This document shows, piece by piece, positions 1 to 8,139 of a stretch of 35,418 nt of DNA. The stretch is taken from NCBI GenBank assembly GCA_900553885.1, contig USFD01000029.1, forward strand, positions 1-35,418, written 5' to 3'. Below the pieces are notes generated by a model. The model was not told the origin of the DNA and searched no databases. It saw only the letters and a list, made by a program, of their open reading frames with translations. Position 1 is the first letter of the stretch, and each line of letters begins with the position of its first letter. Both the position numbers and the translations under genes were made by a program. This stretch comes from an uncultured Ruminococcus sp. GTDB lineage: Bacteria; Bacillota; Clostridia; Lachnospirales; Lachnospiraceae.

Positions 1-33
1 TTGCAAAACGTCTATAAAATTCAGGTTGATTCC

Positions 34-89
34 TATTTATAGAATGCCAGTTTTGAAACTATAAATACTCTGATCAAGTTTTGAGACTG
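34..89. repeat. Small inverted and direct repeats at the left edge
   Basis: A 9-bp perfect inverted repeat (TATTTATAG at 34-42, CTATAAATA at 59-67) overlaps a 12-bp direct repeat (AGTTTTGAAACT at 49-60, AGTTTTGAGACT at 78-89, one mismatch). The stretch 1-237 is AT-rich and holds no open reading frame that I would call a gene. It may be the control region of a gene outside the window or a short decayed element; nothing more can be said. Confidence 0.35.
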
Positions 90-177
90 ATATGACAGCA
101 AATATACTGTAAAAAATAGATAAACATAGGCATCCCTCAAATGTACTTCCTGCACTTCTTATTTTCTCTTCTTTACC

Positions 178-218
178 ATTCGGATGGCCTCCGGCCATCC
201 GAATCGATTATTCTTTTT
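178..218 (+). terminator. Strong hairpin, plus-strand intrinsic terminator
   Basis: A perfect 12-bp stem (ATTCGGATGGCC at 178-189, GGCCATCCGAAT at 193-204) with a 3-nt loop is followed on the plus strand by a T-rich run (208-218). On the minus strand the bases after the stem are purine-rich, so it fits less well as the terminator of the aldo/keto reductase gene that ends beside it. It probably ends a plus-strand transcript that enters from outside the window. Confidence 0.6.
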
Positions 219-237
219 ATGTCTGATACATCCTGCT

Positions 238-1377
238 TCAGAATGAATTCTCTTTCAGCCATTTTACCGCCGTCTCTACCAGCTCTGTTATGTCCTTTCC
301 GTCTGCGGTGATGACATTCTGTTCCAGCAGATCCTTAAACAGATCCAGATGCGCTTTTTCGGCGAATGTATTTTTCAAATAATTATTGTCATCTGAGAAG
401 CCGGGATTCGGCTGGATCTGACAGATACTGTATGCCTGGAGGACAGCGGTCACCGGAACTCCATGATACAGGAGGCCTTTATATTGATCAATCTCGCTCT
501 GCTTCACCGGCGCACTCTCCCGGTAGATCTCCATTGCCCTGTGGAGCGCTGCCCTCTCAGCATCTGATAACGGAAGGGACTGTTTACTCGTCTTTATGTT
601 ATCCTTTACCTGATCCAGAGTACTCATTCCCGAAAGCACGGCGATCACATCCTCCAGTTCCAGACAGAAACGCAGGGACCAGGAAGCGATGGACGCATCA
701 GGATTCTCTTTCTTCAGAACGGCTTCTGCTTCCTCCGGCAGTTTTGCCAGGCCGCCGCCTTTGACTGCTTCCATAATCACAACTTTTTTCCCGTGTCTGC
801 GTATTGCCTCATAACATTCTTTTGCCTGTACCAGCTCGCTGTCCCAGTCGATCGGGTTTACTGCAATCTGAACAAATTCCACTTCGGGGTGTTCGCTCAG
901 CACCCGATCCAGCAGCTTTGCAGACGAGTGGAAGGAAAATCCCAGATGACGGATCTTCCCCTCCTCTTTCCATTTTTCCGCATGTTCGAAGAGATGGGTA
1001 GCCTTGACAATACCGCCCTTCCCGTCTATGCCGTCATAATTGATTGTCTGAATATTATGGAGCAGATAATAGTCAATATAGTCTACTCCCAGATTGGAAA
1101 GCTGAGTCTCAAAGATCCCGTCGATCTGGTCTTCCGGGATCTGATTAAATGTAGGAAATTTCGTCGCCACGGTATACGACTCTCTCGGATGTCGTTCCAC
1201 CAGTGCTTTTCTGACCGCTTCCTCACTTTTTCCTTCATGGTATACAAAACTGGTATCAAAATACGTATACCCGTTTGCAAGAAATTCATCCACCATCTGC
1301 TCAAGCTGCGGGTAATCAAAATCTGCCGCGCCTGAAAGCACAGGCAGTCTCATCATTCCAAAACCTAAATTATTCAT
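238..1377 (-). CDS. Aldo/keto reductase family oxidoreductase
   Basis: A 379-aa NAD(P)H-dependent aldo/keto reductase, predicted cytosolic. The catalytic tetrad of the family is visible: Asp41 (FDTSFVYH), Tyr46, Lys73 (ATKFP) and His107 (LLHNI), and the N-terminal GFGMMRLP motif is typical. The long C-terminal part (about 280-379) resembles the subfamily whose members usually carry a CxxxC-rich ferredoxin-like tail, but no cysteine cluster is present, so it should work without an iron-sulfur centre. The substrate cannot be read from sequence. The start has a good ribosome binding site (GGAGG, 7 nt spacing). It is transcribed divergently from a LysR regulator 134 bp away, which probably controls it. 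Confidence 0.93.
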   Translation of the reverse strand: MNNLGFGMMRLPVLSGAADFDYPQLEQMVDEFLANGYTYFDTSFVYHEGKSEEAVRKALVERHPRESYTVATKFPTFNQIPEDQIDGIFETQLSNLGVDYIDYYLLHNIQTINYDGIDGKGGIVKATHLFEHAEKWKEEGKIRHLGFSFHSSAKLLDRVLSEHPEVEFVQIAVNPIDWDSELVQAKECYEAIRRHGKKVVIMEAVKGGGLAKLPEEAEAVLKKENPDASIASWSLRFCLELEDVIAVLSGMSTLDQVKDNIKTSKQSLPLSDAERAALHRAMEIYRESAPVKQSEIDQYKGLLYHGVPVTAVLQAYSICQIQPNPGFSDDNNYLKNTFAEKAHLDLFKDLLEQNVITADGKDITELVETAVKWLKENSF

Positions 1378-1421
1378 TTTGCCTCCATCCTTTCCCGATA
1401 AATTGAACTTCTGTTTCTTTT

Positions 1422-1450
1422 ATACTATAATAATTCAGAATCCACGTTAA
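1422..1450 (-). promoter_or_regulatory. Candidate promoter of the aldo/keto reductase
   Basis: On the minus strand TTAACG (1450-1445) and TAGTAT (1427-1422) are separated by 17 bp. The intergenic region also holds an imperfect dyad around ATACAG-TTTATT-CTGTTT (1451-1468) of the T-N11-A type bound by LysR regulators, a likely site for the divergent regulator. Confidence 0.45.
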
Positions 1451-1510
1451 ATACAGTTTATTCTGTTTAATCAAGTATAAAAATATTTTATGGTAAGAAG
1501 GGATATTGTA

Positions 1511-2386
1511 ATGGAACTCACACAGTTGAAACAGTTTAAAACTGTTGCAGAAAAGAACTCAATTTCACTGGCCGCCAGAGAACTGCACATCTCCCAGCCG
1601 GCACTGAGTACAGCCATAAAGAAGCTGGAACAGGAACTCGGTCTTCCACTTTTTGAACATGCAGGCAACAGAATCCGGCTGAATGAAGCGGGGAAAATCG
1701 CTCTGCGATATACGAACGCGATTCTGTCGCAGAGTGACCAGTTAAAAACAGAATTAAATGAATATGCACGCAGAAACGCCAGCATCCGTCTCGGCTTCTG
1801 CGATCAGGGACCTTTATGGTATTGTATCCCCAAACTGTCCATGGTCAGCAGTCAGTTTGAGTACAGCTATTATACGATGCCCGTTGACGAGACGGCGCTT
1901 CTGCGCAGCGGCCGGTATGATATCCTGATCTCATCCGGCCGTCTGGACGCCCCGGATATCATCAGCAGGTCTTTTATCCGGGAGAGAATTTACCTGTCTG
2001 TATCCGCCTCCCATCCTCTTGCAGGCGAGAGCAGTCTGTCGGTCAGAGATCCACGGATCGGTTCAATCCTGCTTTTTATTCTGAATGGTACCTTTGACAA
2101 AGTACAGGCGCCATTCTGGAATTCATTAAAAGGACAGCTCAATATAACCAGGACGACAGACTACTTCTTATTCAGCCAGATGATAAAAGATCCTGAAGTC
2201 ATCACAACCACGACAGAAATCGTACGGCATTACCGCAATGATGGTGCTGATCGTGTGCTGGTTCCCCTGACGGATCCGGAGCTTACCATCCACTATCATA
2301 TCTCGTATCTGAAAGCTGAAGAAAAGAGGCTGGATGAAATGATACATTTTCTGGAACACAGTGCTGAATTACAGCGCCTTCACTGA
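1511..2386 (+). CDS. LysR-family transcriptional regulator
   Basis: A 291-aa DNA-binding regulator. The N-terminal winged helix-turn-helix is clear (ELTQLKQFKTVAE, then SLAARELHISQPALSTAIKKLE at about 20-40), followed by an effector-binding domain. I place the start at 1511 rather than the in-frame ATG at 1490, because AAGAAGGG (1495-1502) is well spaced before 1511 and MELTQLKQF is the usual LysR beginning. It diverges from the aldo/keto reductase, the usual arrangement of a LysR gene and its target. Oddly, its last four codons and stop lie inside a fragment related to a methyltransferase gene on the other strand (2374-2426), so its 3' end was probably reshaped by recombination. Its length is still normal for the family. 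Confidence 0.92.
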   Translation: MELTQLKQFKTVAEKNSISLAARELHISQPALSTAIKKLEQELGLPLFEHAGNRIRLNEAGKIALRYTNAILSQSDQLKTELNEYARRNASIRLGFCDQGPLWYCIPKLSMVSSQFEYSYYTMPVDETALLRSGRYDILISSGRLDAPDIISRSFIRERIYLSVSASHPLAGESSLSVRDPRIGSILLFILNGTFDKVQAPFWNSLKGQLNITRTTDYFLFSQMIKDPEVITTTTEIVRHYRNDGADRVLVPLTDPELTIHYHISYLKAEEKRLDEMIHFLEHSAELQRLH

Positions 2387-2426
2387 CAGCGTTTTTCTCG
2401 CAAAGGGCCTGACTGTAGTTGTAAAC
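2374..2426 (-). pseudogene. Vestige of a membrane methyltransferase gene
   Basis: This 53-bp stretch aligns without gaps to 6907-6959, inside the methyltransferase gene at 6558-7376, with 46 of 53 positions identical by my count. Translated on the minus strand it reads VYNYSQALCEKNA followed by a variant residue and SEGA, matching that protein. No similarity is seen on either side. It lies between the LysR stop region and the DUF262 nuclease stop, so it marks a recombination or insertion boundary. Confidence 0.8.
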
Positions 2427-2436
2427 GCTGAAAGGT

Positions 2437-4791
2437 TTAATCGGCATCCTCTGCATATCCAAAATGTTCTCTGACTTTCTGATGTGTAGTCTTATCGTTG
2501 ATCTTATACGCTACAAGCGGAACGGAGGTCATTCCCTTTTCCCAGTAGCCGTCAGCAATATCAGTCACATATTTCTTCCATGCGATTCCAATAAACACTT
2601 CCTTCTTCGGATCAAGTTTTTTCTTAGCATCTTCTGAAGCCCACGGCGCATCAGCTACAGGCATCTGTGTGCCATCAACCATCACCTTAAAGTTTTTCAT
2701 CGGAGTTGCTGTTGAAGTGCACTCACCAATCCCTACGAATCCATAACCGGCAATGTGGCAATAAACTGTGTCACCTACCTGCACGTTGTAGATGGACTTT
2801 CCGCTGCCGCCGAGGTTTGCGGACAGGAATCCATACTTCAAAGCATCCGGCCAGCTGCGTTGGGCATATCCAACAGTGAATTCACGACCTTTTTCGTTTT
2901 TGAAAAATCCTTTTTCCTCATCATCCGTCCACCCACCGGCAATTTCCTTTATATCGTCCGGATTCCAGATATCACTTGCCATCCTCATGTAAATCTTAGC
3001 GCGGTCTGCAATACTTTGCTTACTGAAATTTTGAATCGGCTGGAATCCATATTCATTGACGACAGCAAGGAACTTTGGATTATTCGTATATGCAGTCTCG
3101 TTCAGTGCCTGCGCAAGAATATTGTCACCACTATACTTTTGAACTTTCTCTGTATATTTCATTGCCTGATAACTTCTGTTCTTGTCGCGCGTCAGGAGAA
3201 TCAAGTTCCCGATCTGATTTCTGGCGGATTCAAAATCATCGTAATCCGCAAAGCTGTCTGCGTAATCATCGTATTTATCTGGGAGAATATGTTCTACATC
3301 GTAGGTATTTCCCTGTCGTTTCCGGTCTACATACTCTTCAAAATGCGAGGGGTTCCCCATGAGCACATTCACATAGGATGTAAAACGTGCGAGGATATGA
3401 AGCATATATCGTCCGGAGAACTGGTTCAGGCTAAACCGGGTGATCCCCTCTATGGATACATCCATTCGTCTCAGAGTTCTCACATAGACCATACCGATAG
3501 TTTTGCAGTCCTCGTTTCGGATGTCCTGCATCACGTGGAAAAGCAGATACTTGTTCGTGTTCCAATTGACCTTCTTGGAGTTCAGGATGCGAATAGTGGC
3601 AAAATCATCGACAAACTTTGCTGTCATACGGATTTTCCTTTCAATGATATCTTCTGTGTCATCGTTCCTTATGGCCGCTATCGTAAGCATAGTCTGGTAT
3701 GTAAGGTCCCGGTTCGCATTATAAAAAACTTCCTCGAAGTGAGTTGTAAGTTTGCTGCTGTACGCTTTCATTCGAAGATAGATATCCGTAACACGCCTCA
3801 TTTCGGTAAGTACGAAATCTTTATAATCTCTCTGCTTAATAAGCCCCATCTCTGACCGTGCATGATTTCTCACCCACGTATGGAACTTATCGCCGAGAAG
3901 TTCATAATCCTCGTCTTTCGCTCCGCGTTTCGTTTCGCGCATGGAATTTGCATACTTGGCACGGAGCCAGGTAGAGATGAAATCTACATCCTGCGTGTTT
4001 ACCATGCCGCTCGTATCATATGAGGAAGCATTCTTAATTCGATTAATATTGTTCTGCCACTGGCGGTTGACATTAATACGATCTGCTTCAGAAACCTGCT
4101 GAATGATAAACGCCTTCATCATTTCAGCACTGTTCAGGCTCAGGCCGCGATCATTCATCGTCAGGAAAATTGTATGTGCTTCATCATCTGACGGCGTGTC
4201 GATCTCCAGAAGAATCACTTTCTCTATCAGCCAGTTTATGAAAAAAGGAAGGGCTTCTCCCTTGAGCTCATCCGGGAATATACCCTCAATGTCCTGATAT
4301 CGTTCAAGCATATTATGAGAGCTCTCATTTTCCGGAACATAAGTTTTATCATTCCGAAGCAACGCCTGCATACAGGAACCACGGTCAGCCACATCGATAT
4401 TAAAGCTCTTCTTGCTGAATGCTTTTGAATAAATCATATCGTCCAGCGGAACCAGTAAATCCTCATCTTTGACAGTCTCTTTCTGAAGATTATTCAGATA
4501 AATCAGAAGAAGAGTTAACGAAGTCAGACGTTGCTGCCCATCGATGATTTTCTTAACGGAACCACCGGTACAGATGATACAGCCCATATAATAAAAGCCA
4601 TAATTCATGACTTCCTCTGGAGTATCGTGATCATCGGGATCATAATATTCCTCGAATGTACTCTGGAAATCCGAGAGCATCTGTTCAATTTGTTTCTGCC
4701 CCCACCGGTATTCCCGCTGGAAATAATCCACCGTGTATTTTCGACCGCTCAAGATCGTTTTTATTGTATCTGTTTTATCGATTTTCTGCAT
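2437..4791 (-). CDS. DUF262/DUF1524 (GmrSD-like) nuclease with C-terminal PUA-like domain
   Basis: A 784-aa protein of the GmrSD-like family of modification-dependent or phage-defence nucleases. The N-terminal DUF262 domain shows FQREYRW (24-30), the nucleotide-related IIDGQQR motif (82-88) and NDRGLSLN (213-220). The DUF1524 part carries the His-Me-finger-like DVEHILP (His501) and NQIGNLILLT. A third domain from about 645 to the end (WPDALKYGF, then GDTVYCHIAGYGFVGIGE) looks like a PUA/EVE-type fold, often involved in recognising modified bases. The combination suggests a single-chain sensor and nuclease. The start has GGAGG at 9 nt. It stands alone without a cognate methylase and is flanked by a gene vestige, consistent with horizontal gain. 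Family assignment is firm; the target is inferred. Confidence 0.88.
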   Translation of the reverse strand: MQKIDKTDTIKTILSGRKYTVDYFQREYRWGQKQIEQMLSDFQSTFEEYYDPDDHDTPEEVMNYGFYYMGCIICTGGSVKKIIDGQQRLTSLTLLLIYLNNLQKETVKDEDLLVPLDDMIYSKAFSKKSFNIDVADRGSCMQALLRNDKTYVPENESSHNMLERYQDIEGIFPDELKGEALPFFINWLIEKVILLEIDTPSDDEAHTIFLTMNDRGLSLNSAEMMKAFIIQQVSEADRINVNRQWQNNINRIKNASSYDTSGMVNTQDVDFISTWLRAKYANSMRETKRGAKDEDYELLGDKFHTWVRNHARSEMGLIKQRDYKDFVLTEMRRVTDIYLRMKAYSSKLTTHFEEVFYNANRDLTYQTMLTIAAIRNDDTEDIIERKIRMTAKFVDDFATIRILNSKKVNWNTNKYLLFHVMQDIRNEDCKTIGMVYVRTLRRMDVSIEGITRFSLNQFSGRYMLHILARFTSYVNVLMGNPSHFEEYVDRKRQGNTYDVEHILPDKYDDYADSFADYDDFESARNQIGNLILLTRDKNRSYQAMKYTEKVQKYSGDNILAQALNETAYTNNPKFLAVVNEYGFQPIQNFSKQSIADRAKIYMRMASDIWNPDDIKEIAGGWTDDEEKGFFKNEKGREFTVGYAQRSWPDALKYGFLSANLGGSGKSIYNVQVGDTVYCHIAGYGFVGIGECTSTATPMKNFKVMVDGTQMPVADAPWASEDAKKKLDPKKEVFIGIAWKKYVTDIADGYWEKGMTSVPLVAYKINDKTTHQKVREHFGYAEDAD

Positions 4792-5194
4792 AACCTAATG
4801 CCTCCATAATCCGGCTACTAACATCAATTATATTTTGAGATAGCCTTTTCCTCTCTCCCGGTTACATCAAACTCTTGTCACTCCCAAGCGGTGCAATACC
4901 ACTTTCCTTAAGCATTTTGTTTATTTCGTAAATTGAATTCCCGGCACATGCTCCCCAAACGCATTGATAATGCATAACCTTCATCTTTCTTCCATGCTCT
5001 CACCTCATGATTTGAATTCCCTTAACATTCAACTATTTTAGCATATATTCCGGGTATGAATTCGTCAATGTATTTTCTGTTATTTATTGATATTTCTTTT
5101 TATTTTTAAGTTTTAATATCCTGACGGGAATGCATAGTCCTGAACACGATGATAAAAGATGATACGAAAGGAAAATAAAACGTTTTGCCGGTTG
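4792..5194. other. AT-rich spacer upstream of the nuclease
   Basis: About 400 bp without a confidently recognised gene. It holds the nuclease ribosome binding site (GGAGG just before 4791), a possible 40-aa reading frame (4862-4984), and a very AT-rich stretch (5040-5150). No convincing promoter pair or terminator was found by eye. Confidence 0.4.
4862..4984 (-). CDS. Possible 40-aa small protein upstream of the nuclease
   Basis: A reading frame of 40 codons starting MKVMHYQCVWGACAG and ending LGSDKSLM. It lies 70 bp upstream of the nuclease on the same strand. Its ATG overlaps the stop of a five-codon mini-frame (MEER plus stop) that has its own GAGGTG ribosome binding site, which would allow coupled translation. 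I recognise no family. It could be a leader peptide, a small partner of the nuclease, a remnant of a longer gene, or chance. Confidence 0.3.
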   Translation of the reverse strand: MKVMHYQCVWGACAGNSIYEINKMLKESGIAPLGSDKSLM

Positions 5195-5680
5195 TCAGAG
5201 GATGGCTGTAATTACTCCCACCGCAAGGCAGGCGGGCAGTCCAAGAACCATGCCAATGCAGGACTGCCTGATATGGAAATTGTAATCCCTGTATTCTTCC
5301 ATATACTCTGTCCCCGGTATCCTTACCTTTTTGGAATGGCAGAACCAGAGGCAGTCAAGAACAAGAGCATCATACCAGTCAATAATCAGCCAGATCACAT
5401 AGGAATCCCGGAATCCTTCCCAGAACGTATCTGCTCCATTAAACTGTTTCAGGATAAAAGTGAAGGCGAACACAAAAACAAGCAGGGCGGCTCCCTTCCG
5501 AATGATGTCCGCCCTGGTAAAACGCTGTTCTCTTTTCTCGATCAATCCCAATTCGATACATTTCTCCCGTATGGCCGGGGGATAATCCCCCACTGATGTG
5601 AGGGGATTTTTCAGTGTCAGAGGCACGATCAGGGTTGTGAATAACAGGATTCCGATCAGGCTCTCTATAATGATTATCAT
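5195..5680 (-). CDS. Membrane protein of unknown function
   Basis: About 161 aa with roughly four hydrophobic segments: near 1-22, around 65-85, around 92-112, and at the C-terminus. A basic loop lies between the first two, and a conserved-looking SVGDYPPAIREK sits near residue 30. I do not recognise the family. The ATG at 5680 (AAGG at 10 nt) is preferred to a GTG two codons upstream. It follows the methyltransferase genes by about 50 bp in the same direction and is probably their last co-transcribed gene. An opposite-strand frame over the same DNA is judged a shadow because this one has a coherent membrane pattern. Confidence 0.7.
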   Translation of the reverse strand: MIIIIESLIGILLFTTLIVPLTLKNPLTSVGDYPPAIREKCIELGLIEKREQRFTRADIIRKGAALLVFVFAFTFILKQFNGADTFWEGFRDSYVIWLIIDWYDALVLDCLWFCHSKKVRIPGTEYMEEYRDYNFHIRQSCIGMVLGLPACLAVGVITAIL

Positions 5681-5735
5681 ATTCACTTCACCTTCAGTCT
5701 CACATAAAAACTTCTCGTTCTCCTAAATCATAATG

Positions 5736-6548
5736 TCAGTCTCCCAATGCCAGATGGATCATTTTGACCATTCCAAACCGATCCGAGACATCCATGCTGA
5801 TTTTTGTAATCAATTTTAACCCGTTTCGTTTGATAAACCCGTAGTACGGTTCATCCGCCAACACTCTGGCATTGCCGCCCAAGGCGGAAACCAGAGCATC
5901 CGCCGATTCCGCATAAAAGAACATCCGGGCATTTTCGTGGCCCATCTGTTTCATATATTTCTTCTGCAGCATTTTTGCACCGCTTTTATTTACTGTGTCA
6001 AACACAATCTCTATATTCCCGAAATCTTCCATCATATGAAGAAGTCCAAAAACTTTCTCCTCCTGAAAGTAATGAAACAGGCCTCCTGCAGTAACCAGAA
6101 GATGCGTATCCGGCATGTCCTTTCGGAGCTGTCTGAGCCATCTGTCTGAAAAAGCATCCGCTGCAAGATACGTTTCCCGCTCCGGTTCCGGCAACAGCCT
6201 GCGCCGGTATTCGATCACATCCGGAAGATCCACAGCATACCAGCGGGTTTGCCCATTATCATTTCGGTCATACGTTGTCTCCAGACCGCACCCCAGCTGC
6301 ACGATAGCGCCATCCGGCCTGCGCTTCAGGAAATCCCGAATATGCCGGTCCATATTGGCAGAACGGGATGCAGAAGCCAGCAGCGTATATTGGCTCTGTT
6401 TTCCTTTTTCCATCAGCCCGGAAGGCAGCTTTTCTTTTAATGAAAGCGCCTTTTTATCATATAAAATTTGCGGGTGCATTTCACTGGCATAAATCCTTCC
6501 CAGCATAGGGATAAACATCGTATCTTCCACCGTACCAAATCCAGACAT
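5736..6548 (-). CDS. LCM/TcmP-type class I SAM-dependent methyltransferase
   Basis: A 270-aa protein of the leucine-carboxyl-methyltransferase-like family, which also contains polyketide O-methyltransferases. Visible motifs are the SAM-binding VQLGCGLETTYDR (about 83-95), WYAVDLPDVI followed by RRRLLPEPERET, and IVFDTVNKSG (about 177-186). The true substrate is unknown. Its start has GAGGTGGG at close spacing and lies about 10 bp after the stop of the preceding methyltransferase, so the two are co-transcribed. It is the intact relative of the broken gene at 7377-8062 and shows what that gene has lost. The operon promoter carries the same operator as the haem locus, so iron or haem control is likely. 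Confidence 0.88.
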   Translation of the reverse strand: MSGFGTVEDTMFIPMLGRIYASEMHPQILYDKKALSLKEKLPSGLMEKGKQSQYTLLASASRSANMDRHIRDFLKRRPDGAIVQLGCGLETTYDRNDNGQTRWYAVDLPDVIEYRRRLLPEPERETYLAADAFSDRWLRQLRKDMPDTHLLVTAGGLFHYFQEEKVFGLLHMMEDFGNIEIVFDTVNKSGAKMLQKKYMKQMGHENARMFFYAESADALVSALGGNARVLADEPYYGFIKRNGLKLITKISMDVSDRFGMVKMIHLALGD

Positions 6549-6557
6549 AATCCCACC

Positions 6558-7376
6558 TCACTTTCTTCCCACCAGCATCCTCGACTCACCCAGCATCATC
6601 ATGGCCGCCCGGCGGTGTGAGCCGAATACCTCTCTGGCGGTGTCGATCAGGCGCACTTCCTCGTATCCCATATCCCGGAGTTGCTGCGCAAACGTCTCCA
6701 TATCCCCGTACATCCTCGGTTTCATGTCATCGTTGAGGGCGAAGACACCGCCCTTTTTCAGCACCCGCAGTGTCTCCAGCAGCAGTTCCTGTTTATCCGC
6801 CCCGGCAATATTGTGATAAACATAATTGCTCACCACAGCGTCAAAAAATCCATCCGGGAAATCCAGCTTATTGGCATCGCCATGGCAGAAAGTACACCGG
6901 TCCCCTGCCCCTTCACTGGCTGCATTTTTCTCGCAGAGAGCCTGACTGTAATTGTAAACTGCAGCCCAGTAATCAATTCCAACAACCTTTGTCTCCAGCC
7001 ATGTCAGAGCTGCGCGGATGGATAATGCCCCTGAGCCGCAGCCTACATCCAGCAGTGTACCACTTCCGTCATAATCCAGATATGAAAGTATAGTTTGGTG
7101 TACTCGCTCCATCATGCCGCCTCCGCCAAAGGCATACTGCCGCCGGATCCATGTGATCCAGCCAAGAAGCGCCAGAAGCCCGGCCACGATAATCATAAAC
7201 AGGATGCCCAGAGCAGAAATATGGAACACAGCAAATGACAGTACCGCCAGCAGCGCTGCCAGGGCCGTCAGCCCGCCCACCATATAAAACACCGGATTTG
7301 ACATCCAGCTTCCATAGTCTTCACCGTGAGTGCCAAGGTGGATTACATTCTGAGATTTGCCACGCTGATCAGTCAT
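6558..7376 (-). CDS. Membrane-anchored class I SAM-dependent methyltransferase
   Basis: A 272-aa protein with two transmembrane segments near the N-terminus (about 28-50 and 52-73) and a cytosolic methyltransferase domain. Motif I is LLDVGCGSG (108-116), followed by VVGIDYW, then DAVVSNYVYHNI and LRVLKKGGVFALNDD. The open frame extends 84 codons further upstream, but that extension encodes the C-terminal part of a different, broken methyltransferase. I therefore place the start at 7376, which has its own ribosome binding site (AGAAGGG, 5 nt). Whether the in-frame fusion is also made is unknown. The substrate is unknown; the family sits in iron-linked operons here. A 53-bp relic of a second copy survives at 2374-2426. 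Confidence 0.85.
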   Translation of the reverse strand: MTDQRGKSQNVIHLGTHGEDYGSWMSNPVFYMVGGLTALAALLAVLSFAVFHISALGILFMIIVAGLLALLGWITWIRRQYAFGGGGMMERVHQTILSYLDYDGSGTLLDVGCGSGALSIRAALTWLETKVVGIDYWAAVYNYSQALCEKNAASEGAGDRCTFCHGDANKLDFPDGFFDAVVSNYVYHNIAGADKQELLLETLRVLKKGGVFALNDDMKPRMYGDMETFAQQLRDMGYEEVRLIDTAREVFGSHRRAAMMMLGESRMLVGRK

Positions 7377-8062
7377 AAGTACCCTTCTTTCCTTTTCAAC
7401 AGATTTAATCCTCGTTACTATAGGCGTATCAACAATACTCCCAGCCCTGCCTAGGGCAAAGCCATCACCGGGCAAAGGATCAGCCAGTTTCTGATACCCC
7501 TCCATATATCCGCGTCTGGAAACCTCTGAATTCTCTGCCCAGTCGCCCAGCTCCTCCTCTGCATGTGCCACTGCAAAATAGGCTCGCACATCCTGGATGT
7601 CTGCCTGTTTCACCCATGTTTTCAGCATCAGCTTTACTGCTGTTTTGCCGGCAGCATCAAAAACCAGTCTCCCGCCGGAAGCAGCCTGTCCCTCACCCTG
7701 ATGACATCCGGCAGGTCAATGTTATATATTTTACATCTTCCATTGTCGCAGGCCTGTCCAGTGCAGTCCAAACCGCAGCCCAAGTTGATCACAGCAGCAT
7801 TTGGATGGGACAGAAGATAATTTTTTACCTCCCACGCCATATCCTTCTGACGCATCGCTGTCTCCATTGCGCCAAACTCCTGCAGCGGTCCGGCTGACCT
7901 TCTCTCCAATTCAGCAAAATCATAATCAATTCGTTCCATCAATTCAGCCGCATTTTGATCCTGAAACAGATGCGGATACCGCTGCGAACATAACCATCGT
8001 CCATATAACGGGATGACCAGCGTTTCCTGCACTGTGTTTTTCTCTATTTTATACTTTTTCAT
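7377..8062 (-). pseudogene. LCM-type methyltransferase with internal deletion and frameshift
   Basis: The first part (start 8062, GGAG at 5 nt) reads MKKYKIEKN and runs through VINLGCGLDCTG and NIDLPDVIRVRDRLLPAG, as in the intact LCM-type protein at 5736-6548. It then loses frame and stops at 7634. In another frame the end of the same protein follows at once: LVFDAAGKTAVKLMLKTWV, then YFAVAHAEEELGDW and RGYMEGY. The intact relative has about 55 residues between these two blocks, so a deletion of about 165 bp, not a multiple of three, has occurred near 7665-7675. The 3' part has also lost its stop and runs in frame into the next gene. It lies first behind the strong operator-bearing promoter. 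Confidence 0.88.
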
Positions 8063-8110
8063 TGTCGCTCCACAGAATATCACACAATACAAATAGGGTT
8101 TTATAAGCTT

Positions 8111-8139
8111 ATTATAGTTAGAATAAACTAACCTGTCAA
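8111..8139 (-). promoter_or_regulatory. Perfect-consensus promoter with GTTAG-N6-CTAAC operator in its spacer
   Basis: On the minus strand a perfect TTGACA (8139-8134) and a perfect TATAAT (8116-8111) are 17 bp apart. The 16-bp inverted repeat GTTAGAATAAACTAAC (plus strand, 8117-8132) fills the spacer exactly. A repressor bound there would block RNA polymerase directly. It drives the methyltransferase operon that begins at 8062. The same operator occurs at four places in the haem locus. Confidence 0.85.

Noticed and set aside
2755..3855. 366-codon plus-strand open frame inside the nuclease gene
   Set aside because: It lies antisense to a clear DUF262/DUF1524 gene, has a low-complexity hydrophobic composition with no domain, and no ribosome binding site.
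5159..5596. 145-codon plus-strand frame over the membrane protein gene
   Set aside because: Charged, patternless shadow of a frame with clear membrane segments and operon position.
6558..7628. Single 356-aa methyltransferase starting at 7628
   Set aside because: The first 84 codons encode the tail of another methyltransferase; an internal ATG with its own ribosome binding site gives the natural protein.
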